A DNA stretch of 64,000 nucleotides from Hydrangea macrophylla. Lineage: Eukaryota > Streptophyta > Magnoliopsida > Cornales > Hydrangeaceae. Where the stretch lies: the NCBI GenBank assembly GCA_033977485.1, contig CM066984.1:46073100-46137099 (forward strand), written 5' to 3'. The translations under genes and the position numbers were made by a program. Positions 36,149-48,118 of this stretch are shown here, one piece after another. How positions within the stretch are numbered: position 1 is the first letter of the stretch; each line of letters starts with the position of its first letter. The notes under the pieces were generated by a model. It made no database searches and was not told where the DNA came from. It saw only the letters and a program-made list of their open reading frames with translations.

Positions 36149-36699
36149 TGCTAACTCACTTAGGTCCATGACCTACAATAGGGGAAAACTCCTAGGCAGC
36201 CCATGATAGGGGGGTCAAAAGACCCTAGAACCCATACATTCTAGGTCAGCTACCTATAGTAATTACTCCCACAATGTCTGCCTTACCTAAAGCTTAGGGG
36301 GCAAGAGGGGAAAGTGAACTACAGGAAACCACACCGAGCATTCATAGGTCTTGGAATTTACTAAGTATAAACCCTTAGACATTCGAGCACCCATAATGTT
36401 CATAGTTCACGTCGGGTAGTTACAAAGGCCGAGGATTAACCAAGTATAAACTTCTGCGTTAATCCCGAGCACTTATGGATGCCCCGGCCAGGATCTACAA
36501 ACTTAGAAAATTCCAAGTGCAATAGCTTAGAAAATTCCAAGACTTTATAGTTCCCCAGAAGACTGAATGCTTCCTACTAATCACAGTTCTAAACTTTTTC
36601 CTAAGGCAGGGTCATAATGAGGCTAGTAACTGGTCGAACACAAGCAATAGAAAACAAACACAGGCAATGAAAGTACAAACATGAACAACAATTGACACA

Positions 36700-38830
36700 A
36701 AAAAGTGACCTCAAAGGGCCTTTATCATTTAGTCCAGAAAAAGTACAAAGCCTGGGGGGCAATTATAGTAGCAACCCAACAAAAAAAAAAAAGAAAGAAA
36801 GAGATGGGAGACGGCTCAGTCTTGGACGTAGTCCACAGTGACCACCTCATTGTCGGTCTTACCGACATCTCTAGCAAGAATCAAACCCCTGGTGGGAGTC
36901 CCCCTCCTCAGCGACGACCTCACCAGTAGAAGGAGCCTCCACATCCCATTAGTTAGAATCCACTCCCGAGTAAGATGTGAGGTCCTACTCGGGATGGTCC
37001 AAAGCCAACTCCTCTTCAGGTCCGAGTACCCCTGAAAGAAGCTGTCATCGAAGTCACCCTCTGGGCCTTCTTCATCCCCTCTCGAGCGATTTTGACCTTG
37101 GTTGTGGCCTTTTTCTCAGCCTCTATAGACACCAAACTCTCCTGGGCAGATTCAGCTCTACTAGGGTGGTCTCTAGCTCTGCTTGAGCTACTCCTACGAT
37201 CAGGGCCATCTCCTTCACCTTGTCCTTCTTCACTGACAAGGCATTTTCCTTAGCCTCTAATGCTGCCCTCTTATTCAAAAGAGTGGCCTCAGTAGTGGCC
37301 ACTCTCTCAGCTAAATCGAGCAGGTAGGCTTCAGCCCCAGTCGCTATACAACTGACCTATAAAAAGGGAACATAAACTAGTTAGTCATCTTCAACAAAGG
37401 AGTAAGGAAACGAGGAACGGAAAGAGATGGGGCACATTACTTACAAAATGAGAGAGGCTATAGAGCCACCCCAAGAGCGATTAAGGGGCATCCCCATGCA
37501 TATCTCAACCTGACTCAGGAAGAGAATAGGTCGGATTCTCTCCCGGATCTCTAAGGTCTCAGCCATCTGCATCCTGATCAGGAAATCTCTCCTAGGGCCA
37601 GTATCATGCACTACCTCGACCCTCGAAACCAACGTCCCACCCGGTTCCTAACATGTTCCATGTATGATCTACCTGAGTTGTTGACCGTCGATGGCAGGCT
37701 CAGTAACTGCTCTCTTCATCTTCTCACCCGCCAGTGCGACTGCAGTGGCCTCTTTCACCATCAACGCTTTAGGCTCACTCTTGGGGGCCATATCCATAGA
37801 ATTAAGAGTGGAAACAAGTTAGAAAGATGTGGATAGAAGACACAAAGGTAGTAAAAGAGGAAAAATCCAAGAATTAGGAACTTACCAAGAATGATCAAAA
37901 GAAAGACTGGAGCAACAAAAACTTTGCGAAGCCTGTAGGTAACTTCCCGGCCTCCAGATTGAGTCAGCACATTAACGATGTTAATAGGATCCTGGGCCAA
38001 CACCCTTATGCGGTCTTGACACTCATCTAGGATGCTCAGAGTATCGACAGATCCCACTACAAAATAAAAAGGGGTCAGTCAGCATTACGGCTACAAGAAG
38101 TAATTATCAAATACAAACTTGAGACGCAGCTTACTCCTTAATTTGTTCACCCAGGTAGTTATCAGGAGAATTCTCGGGGCCTCCTCATTGAGCTCGAGGG
38201 TGGACACTTGGAAGAATTTTCTCTTCCACCCCTTGTTGTTGCTCGGGACATTCTCCAATATCTTTCTCCCTTGCCAAGCACTTAGAGAAAAGAAACCAAC
38301 CTCCCTATGCAACGGGGATGGCCGGTAGGTCCACAAAAATTCCTAGAGGGTTAGCTTGTACCCAAAAACATGGGCCAGAGGTAAATAGCCCCCATCAGAA
38401 ATCTCCAACCATTCAGGGCAAGCTGCCCGAGAGTAATATCGAGGTAAATCAGTAAGTCTTAGGCAAGCGGGTGGAAAGGAAGATGAAGGCCCTCAAGGAG
38501 TGTGTCCTCGTAAAATGTAACGTATCCCGATTGACGAACATATGCCTCACTAGCTAACACTACAAGGGAGAAGCCTTTGAAACAACTGAACTTCTTCCTG
38601 ATTCTATCTAAATCTGACACGAGCAAACTATTGGAGGTCCCCATACTTTAAAAGATAACCTCAGGGCTACCGGAGGTTGATGCCTCATTACCCGACCCCC
38701 TCGACTCAGAAACCTCAATGTATCCTGACTTGCTCCCTCATCGGATACTCAAATGGGAATTCTACCCTCAGTGTGGTAGTCTAATGGGGTTATTGAAGGA
38801 AGGTCCATGCTAGCGTTAGGGGTCCCAGAC
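36700..38830 (-). pseudogene. Antisense spliced ORF of Tat-3 (gypsy-type transposon domain plus coiled coil)
   Basis: On the strand opposite to gag-pol. The N-terminal part (38644-38459) contains GYVTFYEDTLLEGLHLPFHP, which resembles the 'putative gypsy type transposon' domain (PF04195) seen in such antisense ORFs. Then SNNKGWKRKFFQVSTLE (about 38250) follows. A splice acceptor (TTTTATTTTGTAG, ends 38057) opens the exon GSVDTLSILDECQDR; a donor GTAAGT lies at 37885. The next exon begins MAPKSEPKALMVKEA; intron 37357-37444 (GTAAGT...TTTTTATAG) joins SLSHF to VSCIATGAEAYLL, a coiled-coil exon. Stops and a lost AG before MAPKS show decay. Antisense extra ORFs are known in the Tat lineage. Confidence 0.7.
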
Positions 38831-39449
38831 CTCGATTGCTCGTCCTCTAATTATGAAGACAAGTTAAAACCAAAATGATATATTTCTAAAGCCCCCACTA
38901 CAAGACGAGGAAGCAATTGACAATTTGAGTAAGGGTAAGAGACCCCTAGCCTAAGATAAAAAGGTGGAAGGGTCAACAACATATACGGTAGGGCATATAT
39001 GGTTCTAACTGTCAAATAACACTCAAACAGGGGGGGTCTAGGACACACCAATTGATCAGCTTGCTCTATCAAAGGAAGATGACCTCCCATCCTAAGGAAA
39101 AAAAAAGAACCTAAGGAAGAAGAAATCCCACTCCCTCACAAAGCCTAAAGAATTCCTATTCTCCAACCTTACTCAGGAAAAAAGAAAAAGAAGCAGAGAA
39201 GGAAAAATGCAATGAATGACAAGGCTAGTAGAACGCAGACTTACAAGAAAGAAATATAGGGAAGAGCTCGGGAACTTTGAGTGGGTGCTTTTTTCTCTAG
39301 AACCGCTCAGTAATTTTTTCCTATGGATAGTAGAAGGAATGAAAATGCTCAAGTGTCCCTTATATAGATTGCACCAACAGTTTAGATTATCTCAGATCCA
39401 ATGGCCCAACAAATTTCTCGGCTAAGTGATCGACAGATAGCACCTCTAG

Positions 39450-40363
39450 TAGCCCAAGCAGTGCCTCAAAAGGTGTGTGCATTAGTTGCATGATGTGATG
39501 GTTCAGTTATGTTGTGACTGGCTGGTTATACTTACACTGGTCTAGATGGATCCTGACCAGACCAACCCATTCTTGACATGTAGTAGGTCAGACCCCTGGC
39601 TTCTGAGTCATCAGACCGAGATCATAACCTGAGTTATCAAGATGACTGATCCCACCTCGGGTAGTTATATTGGGCAATTCTCCCGTGCTATACCAATTTC
39701 CAAGCCTCATCTGATGCATCACTAGTTTAGCCTTGGAAATGAGGGGCAACTGATACGTACAAAAGTATTCGTCCAATAAAGAGCAAGATGTGGTGGCCAT
39801 ATTGAGGAATACCCAGTCAAGTGGGACACAGTCATCCCGACCGAACCAATGTCCTGGCCTATAGGTCAGGAATGCCACCTATGCCCAATTCCTTGTAGGA
39901 TAGCTCCATCCAGCATGGAGGCACAATCCAAATTCATCCAGTTAGTTTCCTATACCAATTGGAAGACTAATGGCAAGAAGAGATAGTTTCCTAATCTTAT
40001 TAGGAAACTCGTAGAATTTATTCTTATCATGCCTAATCAGATTGTATTACCTTATTAATACAATTTCCATGTATGAGGGGGGTCTCTTGTAAGTATAAAA
40101 GAGGCTTCTCGCCACTTACATAGGGGGGATTAATTGAACAATCAATTACTTTTCTTTACTATACTTACCATAGCTTTGTGTAGACTGCTCAGCCAACCTC
40201 TGGTAGCTCCAGTTTATTGTTGGTTCACCAAAGGTCCCGACTATTTTATGACATAGTGAAAGTGCTCAAACACACCAAGTGGACGTAGGTCTCTTCATTA
40301 ACAGGGCTGAACCACATACAAATTTCTCTTGTCTTTTTTCTCTTATGATACACCAAATTTTGG
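39450..40363 (+). repeat. Tat-3 3' LTR
   Basis: The last ~480 bp align with the Tat-2 5' LTR (55540-56037): shared AGTTTCCTA blocks, TATAAAAGAG, GTGGACGTAGGTC and the terminal CTTGTCTTTTT...TTGGCA. The start is uncertain; Tat-3 extends further upstream than Tat-2. Confidence 0.7.
40094..40101 (+). promoter_or_regulatory. TATA box in Tat-3 LTR
   Basis: TATAAAAG at the position of the Tat-2 TATA box (55764-55771), about 260 bp before the LTR end. It is conserved in both LTRs while surrounding sequence has diverged. Confidence 0.65.
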
Positions 40364-41550
40364 CATTTTTATTAAATATCAAAGAATAGTAATTCGTATC
40401 TCACTTTTATGTATCTCATACATACATGAATTACCTACTATGAAACTTAAGGATCACAACAATCATCTCATAACACATACAATTAAATGTATAAATGATA
40501 TCCATATATAAAATGCCAAACATCAAATACATAAAGATCGGGTTTGAGGGCATAATCCCAAAAAACTCCCACTTGCACTCATAACCCACTACATCTGAGA
40601 CCTAAACTATCTAGATGATGATCAAAGACTTTCTGTGGCAAAGCCTTTGTAAACGGATCGGAAAGATTGCCAATGGCGGCAATCTTGGTGACAGTCACAT
40701 CTGTATGATGGACTATGTTTCGATTGAGATGATACTTCATCTCTATTAGTTTTCCCTTTTTGTGGCACCTTGGCTCCTTAGACTGAGCCACTGTCCCACT
40801 ATTATTGTAGTATAGTGTAATAGGTGACAATAATGCTTGTACCACCCCGAGTTCCATGTGGAACTTCTTGAGCCAAACAGCTTCCTTTACGGCTTCACAA
40901 GTAGCCACATACTCAGCTTTTATAATTTGAGTTTGCAATGCATTTTTGCTTAATGCTCCTCTAACTACTAGCACCATCTCTCAAGGTAAAGAGATGTTCA
41001 GACGTCAACTTCCTCGAATCTTTATCTAACATAAAGTCTGAGTCAGTGTATCCCACTGGAATCAACTCATCATCTCCATACATAAGCATGTAATCTTTAG
41101 TCCTTCTCAAGTACTTAAGAATGTGCTTAACAGCTATCCAATGCTCTGGACCAGGATTCGACACATACCTACTAATCATGCCAATAGCAAAGTAGATATC
41201 TAGTGTAGTGCATAACATCATATATATGAGACTTCCTACTACCGAGGCATACACAATTTCTGCCATGTGATTCTTCTCCTCTTGTGTCTTAGGTCACTAG
41301 AACTTGGAGAATGCCAAACCATGCTAGAATGGAAACAAACCTTTCTTCGAATTATCCACACAAAACCTAGTTAATACCTTTTGGATATAACTAGCTTGAG
41401 TTAATCCTATTATCTTTCGCTTACGATCTTCAAAGAGCTTTATCCCAAGGATATAGCTTGTCTCTCCTAGATTCTTCATATCGAATGTATTAGCTAGCCA
41501 AACCTTAATTGATGATAATGCCCCTAAATTATTCCCAATGAGTAGAATGT
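40364..41550 (-). mobile_element. Ty1/copia fragment (RT end, RNase H, partial 3' LTR)
   Basis: Minus-strand RT C-terminus (41550-41270), RNase H (41266-40579), a purine tract with CAAGTGGGAG (about 40565-40575) and about 200 bp of LTR starting TTGGGATTATGCCC. The LTR is cut by the Tat-3 LTR at 40363; the RT is cut at 41550 inside the region that follows the DD box. Confidence 0.85.
40579..41550 (-). pseudogene. pol: copia RT/RNase H C-terminal region
   Basis: The first part reads ILLIGNNLGALSSIKVWLAN, ending in the copia RT palm just after the missing catalytic DD. Then VGSLIYMMLCTTLDIYFAIG, GYTDSDFMLDKDSRK (RNase H Asp region), AEYVATCEAVKEAVWLKKF and NLSDPFTKALPQKVFDHHLD, the usual copia pol end. 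A frameshift lies at 40961-40977, with stops near 41270-41330. Order and motifs are copia, distinct from the Ty3 elements around it. Confidence 0.88.
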
Positions 41551-41865
41551 TGACACGGAAATATTTTGTGTGTGCTTGTGTGCTATACCCAAGTGTAGGT
41601 AGACTTGCAAGTAGTAACTGGTTAAGACCAGGTCGATCCCATAGGGAAGGTTGTAAACTAATTGCTTAGATTAAACTCTAAAAAGAAAATGAAAATTCAA
41701 TATTTGAAGAAGGTGTAGAACACGGAGTTCTACAATTAACAACTACTAAAAGTTAAGCAAATAAATTAACTATGAATTAACTAATTAACTAAGTTGATAT
41801 TTTAAAATGGGTTTTTACTTTATAAAAGGGGAACGTTGGGATCACACGAATCCACAGTGACCTAA
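41551..41865 (+). repeat. Left inverted repeat
   Basis: Pairs with 46212-46527. Clear matches run from TGACACG through TTGGGATCACACGAATC, with small indels and point differences. Confidence 0.8.
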
Positions 41866-42205
41866 CCATCTACCATGCAGTTACATTGAAGCTCAATGGA
41901 GTACATCTTCTACAATATTCCGTATTTCTCCTAGAATAAAGAATCCATAGCCCTTTTATGACCGGGACTATATCATCACAGTTGATTTGAAATACAAGAA
42001 AGCGGTTTAAAACAATAGTTAAGATTCGCACTCTCAATGGTGTTAGCATTCAAAGTGGTTTGCAAAAGTTATTGAAGAAAAATGCCTTAAGGCTTAAAGT
42101 TCAAAAACTGTTTTGACAAACTGAGCATTTGGGGACAGTTTGATAATAAATCTCGAAAATAGAAAATCTAGGAATACTACATAGGATATTCTCAAGAATT
42201 AAAGA

Positions 42206-42328
42206 GTTCGATCGATCGACGCGCTTTCGATCGATTGAATATCATCATCTCTCAATCAATCAAAATATCGTCGATCGCTTGACTGTATCCCTGTTCTGAT
42301 CGATCGAACGTACTTCGATTGATCAAAC
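42206..42328. repeat. Cluster 1 of CGATCGATTGAA words
   Basis: At least five variants of TTCGATCGATTGAA within ~120 bp, in both orientations. The core is close to the palindrome TTCAATCGATTGAA. A second cluster lies at 42815-42926. Confidence 0.7.
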
Positions 42329-42814
42329 GTAGGCTTTACACTGCTGCATGGTAGAGGTTGGAGATCTCTATTTCATCGTGATCTCCCAACCTTAGGACTA
42401 CTCAGACATGGTCTGGAGTGTCTCAGATCTATTTTTAACGTAAATATTCATTAAGGTCTCATTTGGTTGTGTTTTAAACATGTAAATCATGAAAAACTAT
42501 GGTTTAATCACTACGAGAAAATGAACTATGATCTATTCAGATTAAAACTACTGACAGAATGTAAATAAAACTAAAATAATAGAACCTGGAACAAACAGAA
42601 CTATTAATAAACTCAAACTTCAACCCAATGCAATATCTAAGCAACAAAACCTACAAAAATCAAGGTAAAACACTCCCTTTCTATGTAGAACTAATGAAAA
42701 CAATGTGGGCATCCCCATGGACGTATTACAAACTAATATATATAGACAACCTAAGGGCTAGGGTTACAATGAACATTTCTGCTGCGTGCGCATAAATTCA
42801 TATAAAAGGCATGT

Positions 42815-42926
42815 TTGATCCATCGAACATCACTAGATCGATTGAACTTCTGGATTACTCGAGCGCTCGAACTGTACTCAATCGATCGAAATCTCGATCG
42901 CTTGAACCGCTACGATCACTTGAATT
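42815..42926. repeat. Cluster 2 of CGATCGATTGAA words
   Basis: Five to six related words, such as AGATCGATTGAA, CAATCGATCGAA and CGATCGCTTGAA, about 600 bp after cluster 1. Confidence 0.7.
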
Positions 42927-44940
42927 TCATGTTTCAGCTTTTACTTCCCTTCGTTGTAATCCAGTCTTCCATTTATCCTGTTATTCATTTCTTCACACAG
43001 CAAGACAGTGATCTGCACAAATAATGGCTAAAACAACACAACTTATCATAGTTTTTTCATATTGTATAAAAGCTAGTATTGTAATATGAATTGCAGATAT
43101 AACGAGGAGTCGTAAACTAAATCAGTGTATTTCTATATTTTAGCGCAGTTGTATTTTACAAATACCCCCGCTTATCATAACCCCTAACTAGCTTATTGCT
43201 AGTCCCGAGCGATAATGCGATAATAGAACAATCTAAAATACTACTACAATGACTAAAAGAAAAACAAATAAAACTAAGGCAAACTAATCTAATTAGGAAG
43301 AGATACTACCTAACTCACTTTCGTAGGAATTGCGGTTGCATTTAGCGAATGCAACAAGCCGTTAAAACCTAAGGTTTCCCCTAGTGGACGAGTGTTGTCT
43401 CGTGAGGGTTTGCAGTGATTGTACCCACAAAATTCTCCAATTTAAGCTCAAAAAGATATAGAACAACTTTTAAACACTTCTTCCCACTTAACCGTTAACT
43501 TTGCTCTACAAAAACATATTAACCTCAAGTAAACCATGAAAGAAATCCACATGTTCCTTATGCCACCAAGATAGATATAACATGTGTATCACAATCATGT
43601 ATCCGTGTGTGTTGTGAAGTTAACAGCTATGCGTCAAATCTTATTTAGAGTTATTTGAACTATCGTACGTCTAGAACTTATGGCTTCCACTCAATTCTCA
43701 CATGGGAAATGAACGTCGTACAGAAACTTGCTTAATAATTATCACACATTGTATGAAAGCTTTGATAGGAGTGATTTTGATGGATGCTAACGCTTTCGTA
43801 CTTCACTCTATGAAAAGTAGATATTTAGAGTGTATAGTCTCGCGAATAGAATACTACTTACTAGAGGAGAGAAATACCGTGGATAACTCAATTTACATGT
43901 TCATGTTCAAACTAAGTCACTAAGAATCATTAAGGCTTTGACTTTTTTGAGATTTGTTTTAGACAGATTATGCATCTTAGTATGTAATGAAGTCTACCTT
44001 CTCTTTCTATACTTTACACTTTTCCAACCAACTTCCCTTCTTCGCATTTGCTTTTTTTTTTTATGTACTTCCACACTACTCTCCTCCTTATCACATACTT
44101 TGACAAATTATTCATGTTGGATGCGCAATGGGTTCCATTGGGGTCAAGGTAAAGGATTAGGAGTTTCATAAAAGAATCGGCAGTATTGAATCGATGTGGA
44201 GTTTGAATAGGTATTGATGGCTTAACTCATTTTCTTAATTTTTTAGTTTTAAACATTATAGTGCTTATCGAGTTTAGTTGGTAGATCCTGAACGTTCTCC
44301 TCTAATAAGCAGCCAAAATGAAAAAATTAAATGAGACTAGTGCAACGAATTATAGTCAAGAAAAACAATTTGAATTTATGCGAAAATTCCCTCAGAAACA
44401 ACGATTGGATCAAAAGCTCACTAAGGGTAATTAGTTTCCACTACACATTCTTCTAGCACAAAAGTCGTATTAACTCAGTTTTAGGATTTCTACATAGCTA
44501 TCGACTAGCACGTATGATTGTTGGATACATGAAAGGTCAACACATGCAATCATCCTAGTGATACTAGAAAAATGCATGAATTCAATTCATAAAAAGATGA
44601 GACTAATACGAATGTATCATTGCATGGTAACAACTAAAAAAAAGTGGATGTTCAAAGTTATTCTACCAATAAAGTGCAAAAGGTACCAAAATTTTAAAAA
44701 TTTTGAAAATATTCAATTTTAATTGAGATTGTATGATATTGACAATGAAAGTATTTAGAGTGCTAAGTGTGAATATGTATGTGTGAATATCTATCTGCAT
44801 CCCACCCCCAACTGAAAATAATAATGTCCTCAGAAGTTGATTTTCAAATGAAAATAGATGGATATCACCTGATAAAGTAGAGGAACAACAACAAACACAT
44901 CAATCTGTAACCTAGGAATACAGTCTCCAAGTAGCCAAGA

Positions 44941-46190
44941 TCAAAAGAAATAATATATAATGAAAGAACATGATCCATATGATATTAAATAACTAACTAC
45001 CAAAATGATAAAACAATAAAAGTACAGACCAGTGATCAAAATGTCCAACATAACCATACAGTCCCAATATAGCCAAACAACCACAAAACTAAGAGAGAGG
45101 AGAGAGAAAATAGAAACAAAATAAATACAACAAAACTCCCAAACTCTCACCAAAAAATAACTAATCATCAGCAGGATCAGATAAAATATTGATCGGTGCG
45201 ATAGGAGCATAAGTATTGCCACCTTCAGCAACTGACAGCGGTGGAAGTGGAGTTGCAAAATTGTTGTCAGAAGGAATGGTCGATGAAAGAACAGTCCCAA
45301 CCGGATGTGTGGCGGATGATAATGATGGGGCGGAAGGATCAGCAGATGGAGGTGCTGCAGAAGATAAAGGATTAGTGGTGGATGGTGCAGTAGGTGGTGG
45401 TGGATGAGAAGCTGTGTGTAACGACTGATCAACCCCCATCTGTATTAGCATTGCCTCAAGCATAGTTGTCATACAATCCATCTTACCTTCAAGCTGCATC
45501 TGTGTCTCCCTCTCCTCGATGAATAAAGTGTGGAAAGTCTATAGAAACACGGAAGAAGACTCTCCCTGGGTCGGAGCCTGAGACCTCTGTCTCAGCTTGA
45601 ACTACTGTGTAGCAGCAATGGGGTCTTCCTCAACCTCAGTAGGCATCCCAGAAGTCGCATCCTTAGTTTCGGTGCCTCCACCTCGCCTCCTCTTCACTCC
45701 AACCTTTGCTTTTCCTTTTAATTTCCTCTTCTTTTGTGCGTCAGAATGGCGTGCCGCTGTCTCGCCAAATTGACTCGAGGCCTGTGTAATCATATCTGTG
45801 GCCAATGAGAGTAACCCAGCCTGCTCAATCACTCGATGGATGGGCTAAGCACCCTTCAGATGGCACTTGGCGGCAATGTACTGCGTTGGCTGGATAAAGA
45901 AATTGATATAAAGGCAAGGTAGACAGAAGTGCTGCCCTGTCCCAATGGCATAGAGGACACGAACGTACCACGGTGTCACCATTTCATGGTAGGAAGTCAT
46001 TAGAATGCAGTTGGCAAGCGCCAGGTGGAGGAGATGATACATCTCGGTCAGAAACTGATCCTCGATTAGAGAAATGCCATTCCAAATCTGAACAACACCT
46101 CCCGTGATCTCACGTATGATAGCAGAGGGCAAAGTCTCTGGGGTACCTAGTATATGAGGGTAAAAGTGGTCAGGTACCTCAGGTACTCCA
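44941..46190 (-). pseudogene. Broken transposon-type ORF inside right inverted repeat
   Basis: One frame is followed from about 46190 to 45161 with three stops. The first part (SYHEMVTPWYVRVLYAIGTG, LPCLYINFFIQPTQYIAAKC) resembles the 'putative plant transposon protein' family (PF20167) as I recall it. Then come a basic stretch (KKRKLKGKAKVGVKRRRGGG, a likely nuclear-localisation type segment) and a low-complexity Pro/Ser tail. Overlapping frames at 44941-45432 are shadows. No catalytic triad is visible. Confidence 0.45.
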
Positions 46191-46211
46191 GAGCAGCGGC
46201 CACGGTAGCTG

Positions 46212-46527
46212 GGCTAAAGATTCATGTAATCCCAACATTCCTTTTTAATAAAGAAAAACACATTTTAAATCATTGCTTTAATTAATTAGTTAGTAATTAG
46301 TTGATCTAGTTTAATTGCTTTACTTTTAGTAGTTGTTAAACCGTGGAACTTTGTGTTCTGCATTCCTTTAAAATATTGATTTTCATTTCCCCTTTTTGAG
46401 ATTAATCTAAGTTTTTAGTTTAACACCTTCCCTGTGGGATCGACCTGGACTTAACCAGACTACTACTTGCACGATTACCTATACTTGGGTATAGCACACA
46501 AGCGCACACAGAAAAATTCTCGTGTCA
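46212..46527 (-). repeat. Right inverted repeat
   Basis: Reverse complement of 41551-41865 with scattered differences. It ends CGTGTCA at 46527; the next element's possible TGTCAC start overlaps it by five bases. Confidence 0.8.
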
Positions 46528-47869
46528 CACATATCTCATCTTATTCACATTTTCATCAAACACCTCTCTTTCTCATACAATGCATGCTAACACATGTCAT
46601 GAAATGTAAGTGAGTCGACTACCGATACTCATATGCAAAACCACTTTCATTTCTCTTTATTATTAACATAGCATGCGTTATCTAGTCCGGTTAACAACCA
46701 TCGTAAAATGTGCATTTAACAGCTAGCAGCAGAAACATATATAACATATAAAACATGGATCACATAATATGGATTTGATACCAATAATCATATAGATAAA
46801 ACCCTTAACATGCTCACGTATGCGATAGCACTATCATAGCATGCTTTGCATAGCCTTACAATCGTCAGAAAACACGTAGCATCATAAATCAGCATATCAC
46901 TTATACAAAATATCACAAAGATAACTTTTAAACATCTTATATTAATCTTATTAGGATTAGAGTGAGGTTAGGAAACTCACCTCGGGTCACCGATCCTCAA
47001 AAAGCAGATAATCGTCAAGTTCTACAACAATAAACGGAATAAACAGCAATAATTTATGAGTACAACTATAGGGAAAAATGGTAATTTTACCAAATGAGGT
47101 TTTAAACCTCAAGATAGTGATCTACGTGTCATTCCAAGTGCAACGCCACTAACTAGACTCAAATCGGAGTCCGTTGCGTTTTACGAGATAATATGCAGGG
47201 CTTATTACACTAATGCGGGCCCTAAAAGACAGGCTGTATTTTCGACCAAGTCGTAAGGTCACTAAACATTAAGGGAATGTTCTAGACATTAATCTAAGAC
47301 TCTGGGAACTGACCGCATAATTTTCGGAGTCCTAGATTATTTATTATGAATTATTGAAGATAACATATATCAGAAAATACTCAAAAAAAAAATGGATTTA
47401 AATACATAATTATAACTATACTGAGAAATCAGTACTTTGAAACATTTTTAATAAATAGTAAACGTTAAAATACACTATAGGTATTTTTCTCATAATTTTC
47501 AGAGCTCGTTTAGTATTTATAATAATTAATGTTCACGTAAAATAGCTCCTTTTTAATTATTAAAAGTACAAAACCTTGATGCTATAGCTTTGTTATTTAT
47601 ATTACATAATAAAATAGTCCTAGGAACTTATCCCTAATTTTTCAGAATTTATAAATACATATAGGTATTTATTAACTATTTAAAACTGATATTTATTATT
47701 CATATTAACCATATAAAAAAATAAATATATAGTATACAATATATTAATGATATACAAAATATTAAGAATAATATTCTATAATATAAAACATTAATGGTAT
47801 AATTATAAACCATTTATAATTATTAAAACTAATTAAAACATTTTAAACTAATTAAAACTAACAATAATT

Positions 47870-47901
<32 letters not shown>

Positions 47902-47929
47902 TTGACCCGCCGGGTCAACCCAAACCGGC

Positions 47930-48118
47930 CCTATCCCAACCAGGCAAACCGATTACACTCACAGACTAAACCCATTGACCCATTCGGGTTGAACCAGATC
48001 CGGCCCTAACCCAAATGGGCTAACCGATTACACTCACATACTAAACCCATTGACCCATTCGGGTTGAACCAGATCCGGCCCTAACCCAAATGGGCTAACC
48101 GATTACACTCACAGGCTA
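47930..48118. repeat. 75-bp tandem repeat, about 2.3 copies
   Basis: GATTACACTCACA recurs at 47951, 48026 and 48101, exactly 75 bp apart. Units carry inverted pairs such as GACCCATTCGGGTTGAACC. Downstream to 48440 the sequence stays rich in AACCC/GACCC words. Confidence 0.9.

Larger units (their letters stand above)
35971..40363 (+). mobile_element. Tat-lineage element 'Tat-3', 3' end only
   Basis: Collinear with the post-pol region of Tat-2 (61620-64000): stem-loop array, AGGTCC-containing block, antisense ORF, then a 3' LTR. gag and pol are absent; the left edge is the chromovirus LTR end at 35970. On the right it abuts copia LTR sequence at about 40364, cut just inside the LTR end (TTTTGGCA). 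Confidence 0.8.
41866..44940. other. Non-coding interior of the inverted-repeat block
   Basis: No convincing gene. AT-rich, with two clusters of TCGATCGATTGAA-like words (42206-42328 and 42815-42926) and, near 43170-43220 and 44805, the phrases CTAGCTTATTGCTAGTCCC and CCCACCCCCAACTGAAAATA, which I take to be family-specific untranslated sequence. Confidence 0.5.
41551..46527. mobile_element. 5 kb block bounded by ~315 bp inverted repeats
   Basis: The first ~315 bp (41551-41865) and the reverse complement of the last ~315 bp (46212-46527) align throughout, beginning TGACACG and sharing TGTGCTATACCCAAGT, AGGTCGATCCCA and GTTGGGAT. This is the shape of a class II element with long terminal inverted repeats. 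Just inside the right repeat lies a broken transposon-type ORF. No matching TSD is visible: the left flank is copia pol, the right flank an LTR-like block. Alternatively two copies of one dispersed repeat lie head to head. Confidence 0.5.

Noticed and set aside
42811..44171. Possible host gene in the interior of the inverted-repeat block
   Set aside because: Only short frames under 80 codons in AT-rich DNA, with no splice-linked coding pattern.
44941..45432. 163-codon Leu/His-rich ORF on the minus strand
   Set aside because: Out-of-frame reading of the Pro/Ser tail of the transposon-type ORF, continued into AT-rich sequence.
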